14,677 nt of DNA, taken from positions 1-14,677 of the forward strand of contig USHK01000006.1 in the NCBI GenBank assembly GCA_900554375.1. The letters run 5' to 3'. This DNA comes from an uncultured Sutterella sp. GTDB lineage: Bacteria > Pseudomonadota > Gammaproteobacteria > Burkholderiales > Burkholderiaceae_F. This document shows positions 1-6,885 of this stretch, piece after piece. Below the pieces are notes generated by a model. That model had not been told where the DNA came from. It saw nothing but the letters and a program-made list of their open reading frames with translations, and made no database searches. The position numbers and the translations under genes are program-made. Every line of letters begins with the position of its first letter. Position 1 is the first letter of the stretch.

Positions 1-48
1 CGAGATTCATGAGCGTCTCGTGGGCTCGGAGATGTGTATAAGAGACAG
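1..48 (+). other. Nextera i7 adapter and index (non-genomic)
   Basis: This is library sequence, not genome. Positions 15-29 match the Nextera Read 2 adapter stem and 30-48 are the 19-base Tn5 mosaic end (ending in AGAGACAG). Positions 1-6 (CGAGAT) match the inner end of the P7 primer, and 7-14 (TCATGAGC) sit exactly where the 8-base i7 index belongs; from memory it is the reverse complement of Nextera index N714. Genomic sequence starts at 49. Confidence 0.98.
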
Positions 49-341
49 CCACAATGGTGGATGGCGGCGCCGTGATTCATTTCTACGACAATGTGGACAT
101 TCGTCAGGCGGCCACTAAAGACGCCCCGGCGAGCCGTCTTCTGACCTCTCAGCTAGACGCTTATCCGGATACGGACACTTATAAATCCGACAAGCCCGTC
201 GCCCTGACTCGCGGAGAAGATACTTCTCACGGCGTTGGAATGGATTATGACAATGTCGATCGAACTTTCAAACTTCGTTCAAGAGTTCAGACCGTTATCC
301 AACCCAAAACTGTGAAAGCGGTAGAGCGCAAACAACCCTAG
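49..341 (+). CDS. lptC: LPS export protein LptC, C-terminal fragment (5' end missing)
   Basis: This is the last ~96 codons of LptC, the bitopic inner-membrane protein that passes lipopolysaccharide from the LptB2FG transporter to periplasmic LptA. The frame is open from the first genomic base (first complete codon at 51, ACA) to the TAG at 339-341, so the ATG at 54 is internal and not a start. The text GAVIHFYDNVDIRQA followed by LLTSQLDAYPDTDTYKSDKPV and GVGMDYDNVDRTFKL fits the repeated beta-strand pattern of the OstA/LptC fold, in which a target layer, an 'x-D-x-V' strand and a G-x-G-M turn recur. The N-terminal membrane anchor lies outside the contig. Identity rests on this pattern plus the position just before lptA and lptB, the usual order. 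An unusually long gap and a hairpin separate it from lptA. Confidence 0.85.
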
Positions 342-371
342 CCTCATCCTCGTCATCAATGACGAGAATCT

Positions 372-413
372 CCTACCGTCTCTGCAGCAGCCAAGTACTG
401 CGGTAGGTTTTTT
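372..413 (+). terminator. Rho-independent-type terminator after lptC
   Basis: CCTACCG (372-378) pairs with CGGTAGG (401-407), followed directly by six T (408-413). The loop can form an extra short GCAG/CTGC pairing. It lies 30 bases past the lptC stop, so lptC transcription may end here and lptA would need its own promoter. A second CCTACCG copy at 442-448 could compete for the same arm. Confidence 0.6.
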
Positions 414-615
414 CAGGTTCCTGCGCTGACAGCGGTCCTGCCCTACCGCTCATCCACAGGCTAGCCGGACGCGCCCAGCCCTATCTCATTTATTTTGCAA
501 GGCGCCTTGGCGGAGATTTACTTCCATCAGCCAGGAGGAAAACAAATACGCCCGAGCAACGAGTCGGCTGGCCTTTGTATAACCGTCATGAATGAAGGTG
601 TTTTACGGGCCCTGA

Positions 616-624
616 TGATAGAAT
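616..624 (+). promoter_or_regulatory. Possible extended -10 promoter element for lptA
   Basis: TGATAGAAT reads as TGn followed by TAGAAT, a reasonable extended -10, placed about 40 bases before the lptA ATG. No good -35 box is visible at normal spacing. It is suggested mainly because a terminator-like hairpin separates lptC from lptA. Weak evidence. Confidence 0.25.
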
Positions 625-663
625 GTCCTAACTGCTTAACCTTTCGTCATTGATTACACAAAA

Positions 664-1257
664 ATGAAGCTTCTGCCGATCTGGTTCTTTTGCGCATTCG
701 GACTGCTTTCCTTCGGTACGGCATACGCTGAAACAGCCGACTCCGAACAGCCAATCCAAATATTTTCCGATAAATTTGACGGCGACGATGTCAAGCAAGT
801 CGCAATTTATACGGGGGACGTTGCGGTTCACCAGGGAACATTAGAGATTCACGGCAACAAGCTCGTTCTCACCGTTGATCCGCAGGGTTACCGCCACGCT
901 GTTATGACACCTCTGAAAGGCAAACTGGTAACCTTCAAACAGCGCCGCGATCAAAAAACACCGGGCGTCGAAGAGTGGATGCACGGCAAAGGTGACGAAC
1001 TCACTTATGACGAAAAACGCAATGTGCTGATTCTGACGCATCGTGCCGAAGTCGCACGTAGCGAAAACGGCGTGCTGAAAGACGAAAGCAAGGGCGACAA
1101 AATTACTTATAACCTGACGAATTCAACGGCAATTATTGACGGAAATAAGGCCAAAGGCACTTCGGGCCGCGTCTCCACAGTCATCGCGCCCCGCGACTCC
1201 AACATGGACGCAGGAAAACCGCTTGAACTTCAAGGCAGCAGGAGAGTCTCTCCATGA
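664..1257 (+). CDS. lptA: LPS transport periplasmic protein LptA
   Basis: LptA forms the periplasmic bridge that carries lipopolysaccharide from LptC to the outer-membrane LptD/E complex. The 197-residue product begins with a clear Sec signal peptide: K2, a hydrophobic stretch over about residues 3-18, and an AYA cleavage site after A22. The mature part opens with [14 protein letters not shown] and continues in the OstA fold ([19 protein letters not shown], then [15 protein letters not shown]), the typical alternating strand pattern of LptA. Length is close to the family norm (about 180-200). The ATG at 664 is preferred because it gives the complete signal peptide, although no clear Shine-Dalgarno sequence precedes it. 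Its TGA overlaps the lptB ATG (ATGA at 1254-1257), which implies translational coupling. Confidence 0.93.
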   Translation: MKLLPIWFFCAFGLLSFGTAYAETADSEQPIQIFSDKFDGDDVKQVAIYTGDVAVHQGTLEIHGNKLVLTVDPQGYRHAVMTPLKGKLVTFKQRRDQKTPGVEEWMHGKGDELTYDEKRNVLILTHRAEVARSENGVLKDESKGDKITYNLTNSTAIIDGNKAKGTSGRVSTVIAPRDSNMDAGKPLELQGSRRVSP

Positions 1258-2027
1258 CAGACGGAGTTAACCTGCAAAAACACCAGCCTAATGTGCTTGA
1301 GGTCAAAAACCTCAAGAAAATTTACGGCCAGAGAACCGTCGTTAAAGATGTTTCTCTTTCTATTAAAAGCGGAGAAGTTGTTGGCCTTCTCGGACCCAAC
1401 GGCGCTGGCAAGACAACGACTTTCTATATGATCGTCGGCCTGGTAGCAGCCAACGGAGGACAGATTCTGCTGAACGGTGAGTCGATCCAGCACCTTCCTA
1501 TTTACAAACGAGCCCGTATCGGCATTACCTACCTTCCTCAGGAAAACAGTGTTTTTAGAACGCTGACGGTCGAGGAAAACATTCAGGCCATTCTTGAATT
1601 ACAGACCAACGAGGACGGAAGCCCGTTTACTAAAAAACAGATTAAGGAAGAGCTTGAGAAGCTTTTGAACGAGCTCCAAATTACCGGTATTCGTAAGAAC
1701 TTGGCACCGACAGTCTCCGGCGGCGAGCGCCGTCGTACCGAAATCGCTCGAGCCTTGGCGGCTCGTCCCCGTTTTATTTTGCTGGACGAACCCTTTGCCG
1801 GTGTCGACCCGATTGCTGTCATTGAAATTCAGCGCATTGTGCACTTCCTGAAGGAAAGGGGGATCGGAGTTTTGATCACCGACCACAACGTCCGAGAAAC
1901 CTTGGGCATTTGCGACCACGCCTATATCATCAGCAACGGCAGCGTGCTTGCCCAGGGCAAGCCGGAAGCCATCGTTGAAAATCCGCAGGTTCGTAACGCT
2001 TACTTAGGCGACAATTTCACAATGTAG
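1254..2027 (+). CDS. lptB: LPS export ABC transporter ATPase LptB
   Basis: LptB is the cytoplasmic ATPase of the LptB2FGC complex, which pulls lipopolysaccharide out of the inner membrane. All ABC ATPase motifs are intact in the 257 residues: Walker A GPNGAGKT (47-54), Q-loop Q96 in LPQENSVFR, signature VSGGERRR (154-161), Walker B ILLDEP (175-180) followed by FAGVDP, and the H-loop histidine H211 in ITDHN. The LPQE, SGGERRR and DHNVRETL segments are typical of LptB rather than of general amino-acid ABC ATPases. A purine-rich CAGGAGAG precedes the start within the end of lptA. The rpoN gene follows after 10 bases. The transmembrane partners LptF and LptG are not in the window. Confidence 0.97.
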   Translation: MTDGVNLQKHQPNVLEVKNLKKIYGQRTVVKDVSLSIKSGEVVGLLGPNGAGKTTTFYMIVGLVAANGGQILLNGESIQHLPIYKRARIGITYLPQENSVFRTLTVEENIQAILELQTNEDGSPFTKKQIKEELEKLLNELQITGIRKNLAPTVSGGERRRTEIARALAARPRFILLDEPFAGVDPIAVIEIQRIVHFLKERGIGVLITDHNVRETLGICDHAYIISNGSVLAQGKPEAIVENPQVRNAYLGDNFTM

Positions 2028-2037
2028 GAGCTGCGTT

Positions 2038-3396
2038 ATGGCGGCATCGCTAAATCTGGTTCCAAGCCAGCACCTCACGCTTACGCCGCAGATGCGGCAG
2101 ACGCTGCAGGTGCTCCAGCTCTCCACACTAGAGCTGTCTCAAAAAATCAGCGATGCCCTTGAGAGCAACCCGCTCCTCGAACTTTCTGACTCTTCGGAAG
2201 AATTCTCTGAAAGTAATCCTTCTGAGGGAGATCAGGAACTCTATTGGAATGCCGAAGAAGACCGGCCGGAGGAATGGGAAACGCCGGCTGAAAAAACACT
2301 TTCAAGTCACCTTCTTGAACAGGCCGGCTGCTTGCCTCTCTCTGAGAAAGATTCTGCGCTTCTGCGTTGGCTAATCGGATGTCTCGACAATGACGGTTTC
2401 CTACCGGAAAGTTTGGAAGAAATCGCTCAGAGTGCTCCTTTCCACGAAGAAGATCTGGAACCCGAAGATTGGCATGTTGCACTTTCGCTTTTGCAAAGCT
2501 TCGATCCGCCCGGCATCGGAGCTAGAGATGCGAACGATTCTTTGCTTCTGCAGCTGAAACACTTACTCAATCGAAAAGTTGTTTCTCCCGAACTTGCCAA
2601 GCTGACAGAAGCAACTCTCCAGGATCATTTAACACTCGTCGCAAAACATCGCTACGATGAATTAAAAAATAAGCTTGGATGCTCCACCGGAGAAATTAAA
2701 TCCGTACTTGAGGTATTAAGCCGCCTCACGCCTCGCCCTGCGGCTGATTTTTCTGCCGACAAAATTAACTTCATCATTCCTGAAGTCGCCGTCACTAAAG
2801 TTCAGGGACGCTGGATCGTTCGTCTGATCAGCCGCTCCGGCTCTAAAATTCGCTTAAATGACACGTATGCTCAGGCAGTTGTCCAGAGCAAAGATAAAGA
2901 GACTGTACAGTTTTGGAGAGGCCAACTCACAGAGGCCCGCGAACTTATTCACAGCATTGAGCAGCGAGAGAAAACGCTCCTCAAGGTAGCTCAGGCGATT
3001 CTGGCGCATCAAGAAACTTTCTTTGATAAAGGTCCTTCTGCGCTGCGGCCGCTGGTCCTCCGTCAAATCGCAGAAGAAACCGAGCTGCATGAATCCACGG
3101 TCTCGCGCGCATGCAGCGGTAAGTACCTCATCTGCCCGCTCGGGGTATTTGAACTGAAATATTTTTTCAGCTCTTCCGTAGGGCCCTCTGACACTGGTGA
3201 AGCGGCTTCCGCTGCGGCAGTGAAAGCTGCGCTTAAACGTCTTGTGGACGAAGAGCCTAAAGCCAAACCGCTTTCAGACGCAAAACTTGCCTCTGCGCTT
3301 GAACAGCAAGGCTTTGCCGTGGCGCGCCGAACAGTAGCCAAGTATCGTGAATCCCTCGGGATTGCCCCCGCCTCCGAACGAAAAAATTTCGACTGA
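2038..3396 (+). CDS. rpoN: RNA polymerase sigma-54 factor RpoN
   Basis: Sigma-54 directs RNA polymerase to -24/-12 promoters and needs an AAA+ activator. The 452-residue protein shows the three regions in order: a glutamine- and leucine-rich Region I (SLNLVPSQHLTLTPQMRQTLQVLQLS, residues 4-29), an acidic Region II (about 48-90), and Region III with the core-binding part, the helix-turn-helix (LRPLVLRQIAEETELHESTVSRA) and the RpoN box ARRTVAKYRE (429-438) near the C-terminus. It is slightly shorter than the common 470-500 residues, mainly in the acidic linker. A good ribosome site (TAGGAG) lies about 8 bases before the ATG. It sits in the lptB-rpoN-ptsN order common in proteobacteria, but hpf is missing downstream. 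I found no convincing sigma-54 promoter in the window. Confidence 0.97.
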   Translation: MAASLNLVPSQHLTLTPQMRQTLQVLQLSTLELSQKISDALESNPLLELSDSSEEFSESNPSEGDQELYWNAEEDRPEEWETPAEKTLSSHLLEQAGCLPLSEKDSALLRWLIGCLDNDGFLPESLEEIAQSAPFHEEDLEPEDWHVALSLLQSFDPPGIGARDANDSLLLQLKHLLNRKVVSPELAKLTEATLQDHLTLVAKHRYDELKNKLGCSTGEIKSVLEVLSRLTPRPAADFSADKINFIIPEVAVTKVQGRWIVRLISRSGSKIRLNDTYAQAVVQSKDKETVQFWRGQLTEARELIHSIEQREKTLLKVAQAILAHQETFFDKGPSALRPLVLRQIAEETELHESTVSRACSGKYLICPLGVFELKYFFSSSVGPSDTGEAASAAAVKAALKRLVDEEPKAKPLSDAKLASALEQQGFAVARRTVAKYRESLGIAPASERKNFD

Positions 3397-3444
3397 AGCC
3401 GATGTGATTTAGAATGAAAGGCTATCAAAAGTTAATTCAATCTT

Positions 3445-3921
3445 ATGAACGGTTTGTGCAGTCTGTTAAAACCAGACAATGTGTTGCTCGGAATCTCCCC
3501 GAGCAGTAAAAAACGAATCTTTGAACAGGCTTCTCAAACATTGAGCCTGCTCTACGGCCTCGATAAAAAAGAGATTTTCGACGGTTTTTTCGCTCGTGAA
3601 CGCTTGGGCTCTACTTACCTCGACCACGGTATTGCACTTCCCCATTGCCGCCTGCCGAACATTAAAGAGCCGTGTTGCCTTTTCGTTAAACTGCACGGTG
3701 AATTAGAGAGTGACCGCCCCGGCGAGCCGGCGGTGAGCGCCTTCTTCTTTTTAATCGCTCCGGAAAATGCCGCCAGCGAACATTTAGCACTTTTAGCTTC
3801 CGCAGCGGAGGTTTTTTCCGATGATGCTCTGCGTGAAAAACTTTTAAAGTCTCCCTCTTCGGATGCATTTTGCAGCGCTCTGAGAAGCTGGTGTAACGTT
3901 CAACCCTCCGAAAAAGTCTAA
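3445..3921 (+). CDS. ptsN: PTS IIA-like nitrogen regulatory protein PtsN (EIIA-Ntr)
   Basis: EIIA-Ntr is the terminal phosphoryl acceptor of the nitrogen phosphotransferase system (PtsP to NPr/HPr to PtsN). It carries no sugar and instead acts as a regulator, for example of potassium uptake and stress responses. The 158 residues have the PTS EIIA type-2 fold pattern: LLKPDNVLLG near the start, SKKRIFEQAS, then ERLGSTYLDHGIALPHCRL, in which H67 is the predicted phosphorylated histidine (GIALPH, equivalent to GIAIPH in the family). The C-terminal part EHLALLASAAEVFSD matches the conserved ExLxLLAxLA helix. It starts 48 bases after rpoN without a clear Shine-Dalgarno sequence. HprK follows after 18 bases, so the kinase and a PTS regulator are coexpressed. 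Confidence 0.94.
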   Translation: MNGLCSLLKPDNVLLGISPSSKKRIFEQASQTLSLLYGLDKKEIFDGFFARERLGSTYLDHGIALPHCRLPNIKEPCCLFVKLHGELESDRPGEPAVSAFFFLIAPENAASEHLALLASAAEVFSDDALREKLLKSPSSDAFCSALRSWCNVQPSEKV

Positions 3922-3939
3922 TTACCGATTCCAACACCT

Positions 3940-4878
3940 ATGGCTACCTATCAACAGCTTTTTAATCTTTGCAAAAAGAAGTTCAATATCAGCTGGCTGT
4001 ACGGTCAGTCGCACGCCAACGAGAAACTTTTCCTGACCGAAAAAGCCAAACAGTACCCTACGTTGTGTGTTGGCTTTCTAAATATTATTCATCCGGATCG
4101 GCTGCACATCATCGGACCGGCGGAAATTGAATTTTTCAACCAGATTTCGCACGATGCCCGTGTCGGCTTTCTACAAAAGCTTGTCGAAAACAAATCTCTC
4201 GGTTTGGTTGTCTGTCTGGATTTAGCGCTCCCCGACGACATGATTCAGCCGTTGATTGACACCAATCTTCCTGTCTTCGGTACCTCGGAACCTCCTGAAA
4301 AGGTCCTGACATTTGTCCGCCACAATATCGTTAAGCTGTTAGCACCAAGCTGCTCCATGCACGGAGTCTTCATGGACGTCTTCGGCATGGGCATCCTGCT
4401 CTCCGGTCAAAGCGGAATCGGTAAGAGCGAGCTCGGACTGGAACTCGTCACTCGTGGTCACGGCCTTGTGGCGGATGATGTCGTAGATTTCATTCAGAGA
4501 GCGCCTGATTGGGTTGAGGGGTCGGCGCCAGCCCTTTTAGCTAACCTTTTAGAAGTGCGGGGCATCGGACTGTTGGATATTAAAACCATCTTCGGAGAGA
4601 CTTCAGTTCGCAGAAAAATGCGGCTTAACCTCGTCGCCGAACTCAAGCAGTTTGATCAGGGTGAACTGATGGAACGTCTGCCCGAGACCGAACTCTTTAC
4701 AGAGGTGCTGGGGCAGCCTATCCGTAAGATGATCATTCCGGTCGGCGGAGGCCGGAATCTAGCCGTCCTCGTTGAGGCCGCCGTGCGCAGTGCTATTCTT
4801 CAGCTCAGAGGCATCAACACTATCCAGGAATTCTTTGATCGCCAACGTAAACTCATGGAGCAGGAGGACGGTTTTTAG
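3940..4878 (+). CDS. hprK: HPr kinase/phosphorylase
   Basis: HprK phosphorylates and dephosphorylates the regulatory serine of HPr. In Firmicutes this controls catabolite repression; in betaproteobacteria it modulates the regulatory PTS. The 312 residues comprise an N-terminal regulatory domain (about 1-130) and a C-terminal P-loop kinase domain. Visible motifs are the catalytic-histidine segment SMHGVFMDVFGMG (H141), the Walker A GQSGIGKS (156-163) continuing as ELGLELVTRGHGLVADD, and the HprK signature LLEVRGIGLLDIKTIFGE. Length matches the family (about 310). It lies between ptsN and rapZ with short gaps (18 and 13 bases) and no strong ribosome site. Its substrate gene ptsH is not in the window. 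HprK beside PtsN and RapZ is a good taxonomic marker for betaproteobacteria. Confidence 0.96.
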   Translation: MATYQQLFNLCKKKFNISWLYGQSHANEKLFLTEKAKQYPTLCVGFLNIIHPDRLHIIGPAEIEFFNQISHDARVGFLQKLVENKSLGLVVCLDLALPDDMIQPLIDTNLPVFGTSEPPEKVLTFVRHNIVKLLAPSCSMHGVFMDVFGMGILLSGQSGIGKSELGLELVTRGHGLVADDVVDFIQRAPDWVEGSAPALLANLLEVRGIGLLDIKTIFGETSVRRKMRLNLVAELKQFDQGELMERLPETELFTEVLGQPIRKMIIPVGGGRNLAVLVEAAVRSAILQLRGINTIQEFFDRQRKLMEQEDGF

Positions 4879-4891
4879 CCGTTAAATAGGT

Positions 4892-5761
4892 ATGCAGCTT
4901 ATTGTCGTCACGGGGCTTTCCGGGAGCGGAAAATCCATTGCTTTAAGACAGCTCGAAGATCTCGGCTACTACTGCATCGACAATCTGCCGGGCAATTACT
5001 TGGTTCCGGTCGCAGAACATCTTCATTCCGTCGGCCGAGACTTGCTGGCGGTTTCTTTGGACTCGCGCAGTGACGTTTCCCTTCCGGAAATCTCAAAAAG
5101 CTTCAAAGAGCTCAAAGAACATAACGTCGATCTCCGTGTATTGTGTTTAACCGCTTCTACGGACGCGCTCGTCCAGCGGTATTCCGAAACACGTCGCCAG
5201 CACCCCTTATCGCAGCGTTCACCTTCAGGCCCCGAAACCTTGGTTGAGGCGATTGAAAAAGAAAGAAAAATGCTGGAACCGTTTGTCGGGTTCTCCCATA
5301 TCATCGACACGACCGGCATGCTGCCAAATACGCTCAACCATTGGATCCGTAATTTCGTCAGAGCAAAGAAAGGCCGCATTCTCCTAACGTTTGAGTCTTT
5401 CGGTTTTAAACGAGGCCTTCCTCTGGCAAGCGATCTTGTCTTTGACGTTCGCTGTCTGCCAAACCCTTACTGGGAAGAAAGCCTGCGAAAATACACCGGC
5501 AAGGATCAACCGGTGATTGATTATCTTCGCTCAAAACCAGAAGTCCACGAAATGATTTCCGATATCCAGAACTTTGTCGAGAAGTGGCTCCCCTCGTACG
5601 AAGCTCAGAATCGACACTATCTTACGGTCTCGATTGGCTGCACCGGAGGTCAGCACCGCTCCGTCTATATCGCCGAAACGCTGGCTCGCCATTTTTCAAA
5701 ATTGTACGATGGCGTTATCGTACGGCACCGCACCTTGGATGCCGTCGCATCCAAGGACTAG
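4892..5761 (+). CDS. rapZ: RNase adapter protein / nucleotide-binding protein RapZ
   Basis: RapZ (formerly YvcJ/YhbJ) is a P-loop protein. In E. coli it binds glucosamine-6-phosphate and presents the small RNA GlmZ to RNase E. The 289 residues have Walker A GLSGSGKS (8-15), the CIDNLP segment (28-33), a DSRSD segment, and the conserved C-terminal motif GCTGGQHRS (249-257) that forms the metabolite-sensing domain. Length equals the family norm (about 284-290). In E. coli the protein ends in a lysine/arginine-rich tail used for RNA binding; here the matching end is RHRTLDAVASKD, which keeps RHRTL but lacks the basic run, so a GlmZ-type RNA role is doubtful. The start lacks a strong ribosome site (only TAGG close to the ATG). 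The stop overlaps that of mutY. Confidence 0.96.
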   Translation: MQLIVVTGLSGSGKSIALRQLEDLGYYCIDNLPGNYLVPVAEHLHSVGRDLLAVSLDSRSDVSLPEISKSFKELKEHNVDLRVLCLTASTDALVQRYSETRRQHPLSQRSPSGPETLVEAIEKERKMLEPFVGFSHIIDTTGMLPNTLNHWIRNFVRAKKGRILLTFESFGFKRGLPLASDLVFDVRCLPNPYWEESLRKYTGKDQPVIDYLRSKPEVHEMISDIQNFVEKWLPSYEAQNRHYLTVSIGCTGGQHRSVYIAETLARHFSKLYDGVIVRHRTLDAVASKD

Positions 5762-6744
5762 AGAGTTTCCAACAGCAGTTTTCGAATCGGCGTAGGCAAT
5801 GCTTCCGTCTTTATTTCTTCCTTAGTAAAGGCTTTCCAGTCAGCAGGGACCGCTGCAGGCGCGGGGAGCCGAACGGGATAAATCTTGAGCAGGAGATGTG
5901 TCAGCCGATGTTCGACAACAGGAAGAACCTCTGCTGATTTCTCAGAGCTAACATCTTGAAGCTGGGGAAGTGTCCACAACCCTTTCCAGTACCGCTCTGA
6001 CTTTCTGACTAAATAAACTTTTCCTCCGTCCGTATAGACAGCGAGATTCAGCACTTCTTCCGGCACGGGAGCCCTAACTTTCTTTACTGGGTATTCCAGC
6101 TGACTGTCTGTCTTAAAAGCCTTGCAGTCCTGATTAACCGGGCAAAGGGAACAAAGAGGCTTTGTCCGAGTACAAACGGTTGCGCCGAGATCCATTACGG
6201 CCTGAGCATAGGTGCGCCCATCTCTTACAGGGGCTTTAGCACGCGCATCTGCCCATAGGCGCTTTTCAGCCTCGCCCGGTGTCAGACCCTGTCCGATCAT
6301 GCCGTGGCGCGCCAGCACCCGCTTTACATTCCCATCAAGAATGGCACAAGGCTCGTCCGTTACCGCACTTCGAATAGCTGCGGCAGTCGATGTACCGATC
6401 CCGGGGAGCGACTCCAAGTCTGAGAGCTCAACGGGAAATCGGCCTTCGAAACGCAGCTGAACATCTTTTGCACACTTATGCAGATTCCTGGCTCGACTGT
6501 AATACCCAAGGCCGGCCCAAAGCTTCATCACCTCTTCCTCAGGAGCTTCAGCAAGATCCCGAACTGTTGGAAACCGTTCCATAAAGCGATTGAAATAAGG
6601 GATAACCGTCTTAACCTGTGTCTGCTGAAGCATGATTTCCGCCAGCCAACGGACATAAGGATCATGACTTTGCTGCCAAGGAAGATTGTTCCTTCCGTAT
6701 TCCTTCTGCCAGGAAATTAGTCTCTCAGCAAAACTATTGTCCAT
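5758..6744 (-). CDS. mutY: A/G-specific adenine DNA glycosylase MutY
   Basis: MutY removes adenine mispaired with 8-oxoguanine, preventing G-to-T mutations. The 328 residues show the family plan: catalytic Glu E36 in AEIMLQQTQV, helix-hairpin-helix LPGIGTSTAAAI (113-124), catalytic Asp D137 in ILDGNVKRV, and the [4Fe-4S] cluster ligands C191, C198, C201 and C207 (C-x6-C-x2-C-x5-C). A NUDIX-like 8-oxoG recognition domain follows (about 225-328). Residue numbers are within one of the E. coli enzyme. The C-terminus is a little shorter than E. coli (350). GAGG about 7 bases upstream of the ATG is the likely ribosome site. The gene is convergent with rapZ and may be co-transcribed from upstream, although a terminator-like structure lies in the 141-base gap after the permease. 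Confidence 0.97.
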   Translation of the reverse strand: MDNSFAERLISWQKEYGRNNLPWQQSHDPYVRWLAEIMLQQTQVKTVIPYFNRFMERFPTVRDLAEAPEEEVMKLWAGLGYYSRARNLHKCAKDVQLRFEGRFPVELSDLESLPGIGTSTAAAIRSAVTDEPCAILDGNVKRVLARHGMIGQGLTPGEAEKRLWADARAKAPVRDGRTYAQAVMDLGATVCTRTKPLCSLCPVNQDCKAFKTDSQLEYPVKKVRAPVPEEVLNLAVYTDGGKVYLVRKSERYWKGLWTLPQLQDVSSEKSAEVLPVVEHRLTHLLLKIYPVRLPAPAAVPADWKAFTKEEIKTEALPTPIRKLLLETL

Positions 6745-6808
6745 CCAACGACCTCAAAATAATACGTCCGATCGTGCTCACTTTTCATCAACGACTGCAA
6801 ATTACAAC

Positions 6809-6859
6809 AAAAACGGTTTCCTCGACATCGAGGCGAGACACTCAATGCCGAAAAACCGT
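6809..6859 (-). terminator. Probable terminator after the pyrimidine permease
   Basis: On the - strand ACGGTTT pairs with AAACCGT (6853-6859 with 6813-6819), followed by TTTTT. The enclosed loop contains a further hairpin, CCTCG/CGAGG (6820-6833). It sits about 30-75 bases after the permease stop and before mutY, so the permease message probably ends here, in part or wholly. Confidence 0.5.
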
Positions 6860-6885
6860 CCTCAAATTCACTCGAGAATAGAGTG

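Larger units (their letters stand above)
342..663. other. Structured 322-base gap between lptC and lptA
   Basis: I see no convincing protein gene here. It contains a 7-bp hairpin at 349-366 (CTCGTCA/TGACGAG, loop TCAA), the terminator-like hairpin at 372-413, a 6-bp hairpin at 431-450 (AGCGGT/ACCGCT), the palindromes GGCTAGCC (459-466) and CAAGGCGCCTTG (498-509), and a perfect Shine-Dalgarno-like AGGAGG at about 533-538 with no start codon at a proper distance. A short frame from ATG 588 to the stop at 651-653 (21 codons) has no recognisable content. A structured leader or a small RNA would explain the density of dyads, but nothing matches an RNA family I know. Confidence 0.5.

Noticed and set aside
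15..48. A genuine Tn5/IS50 transposon end
   Set aside because: The mosaic end is joined to Illumina Read 2 stem and index bases, which proves library origin.
54..341. A complete 95-residue protein starting at ATG 54
   Set aside because: The frame is open to the adapter boundary and the product resembles the inside of LptC, so this is a truncated gene and not a small one.
588..653. Short frame (21 codons) before lptA
   Set aside because: No ribosome site at proper distance and no recognisable content; the AGGAGG at about 533-538 is too far upstream.
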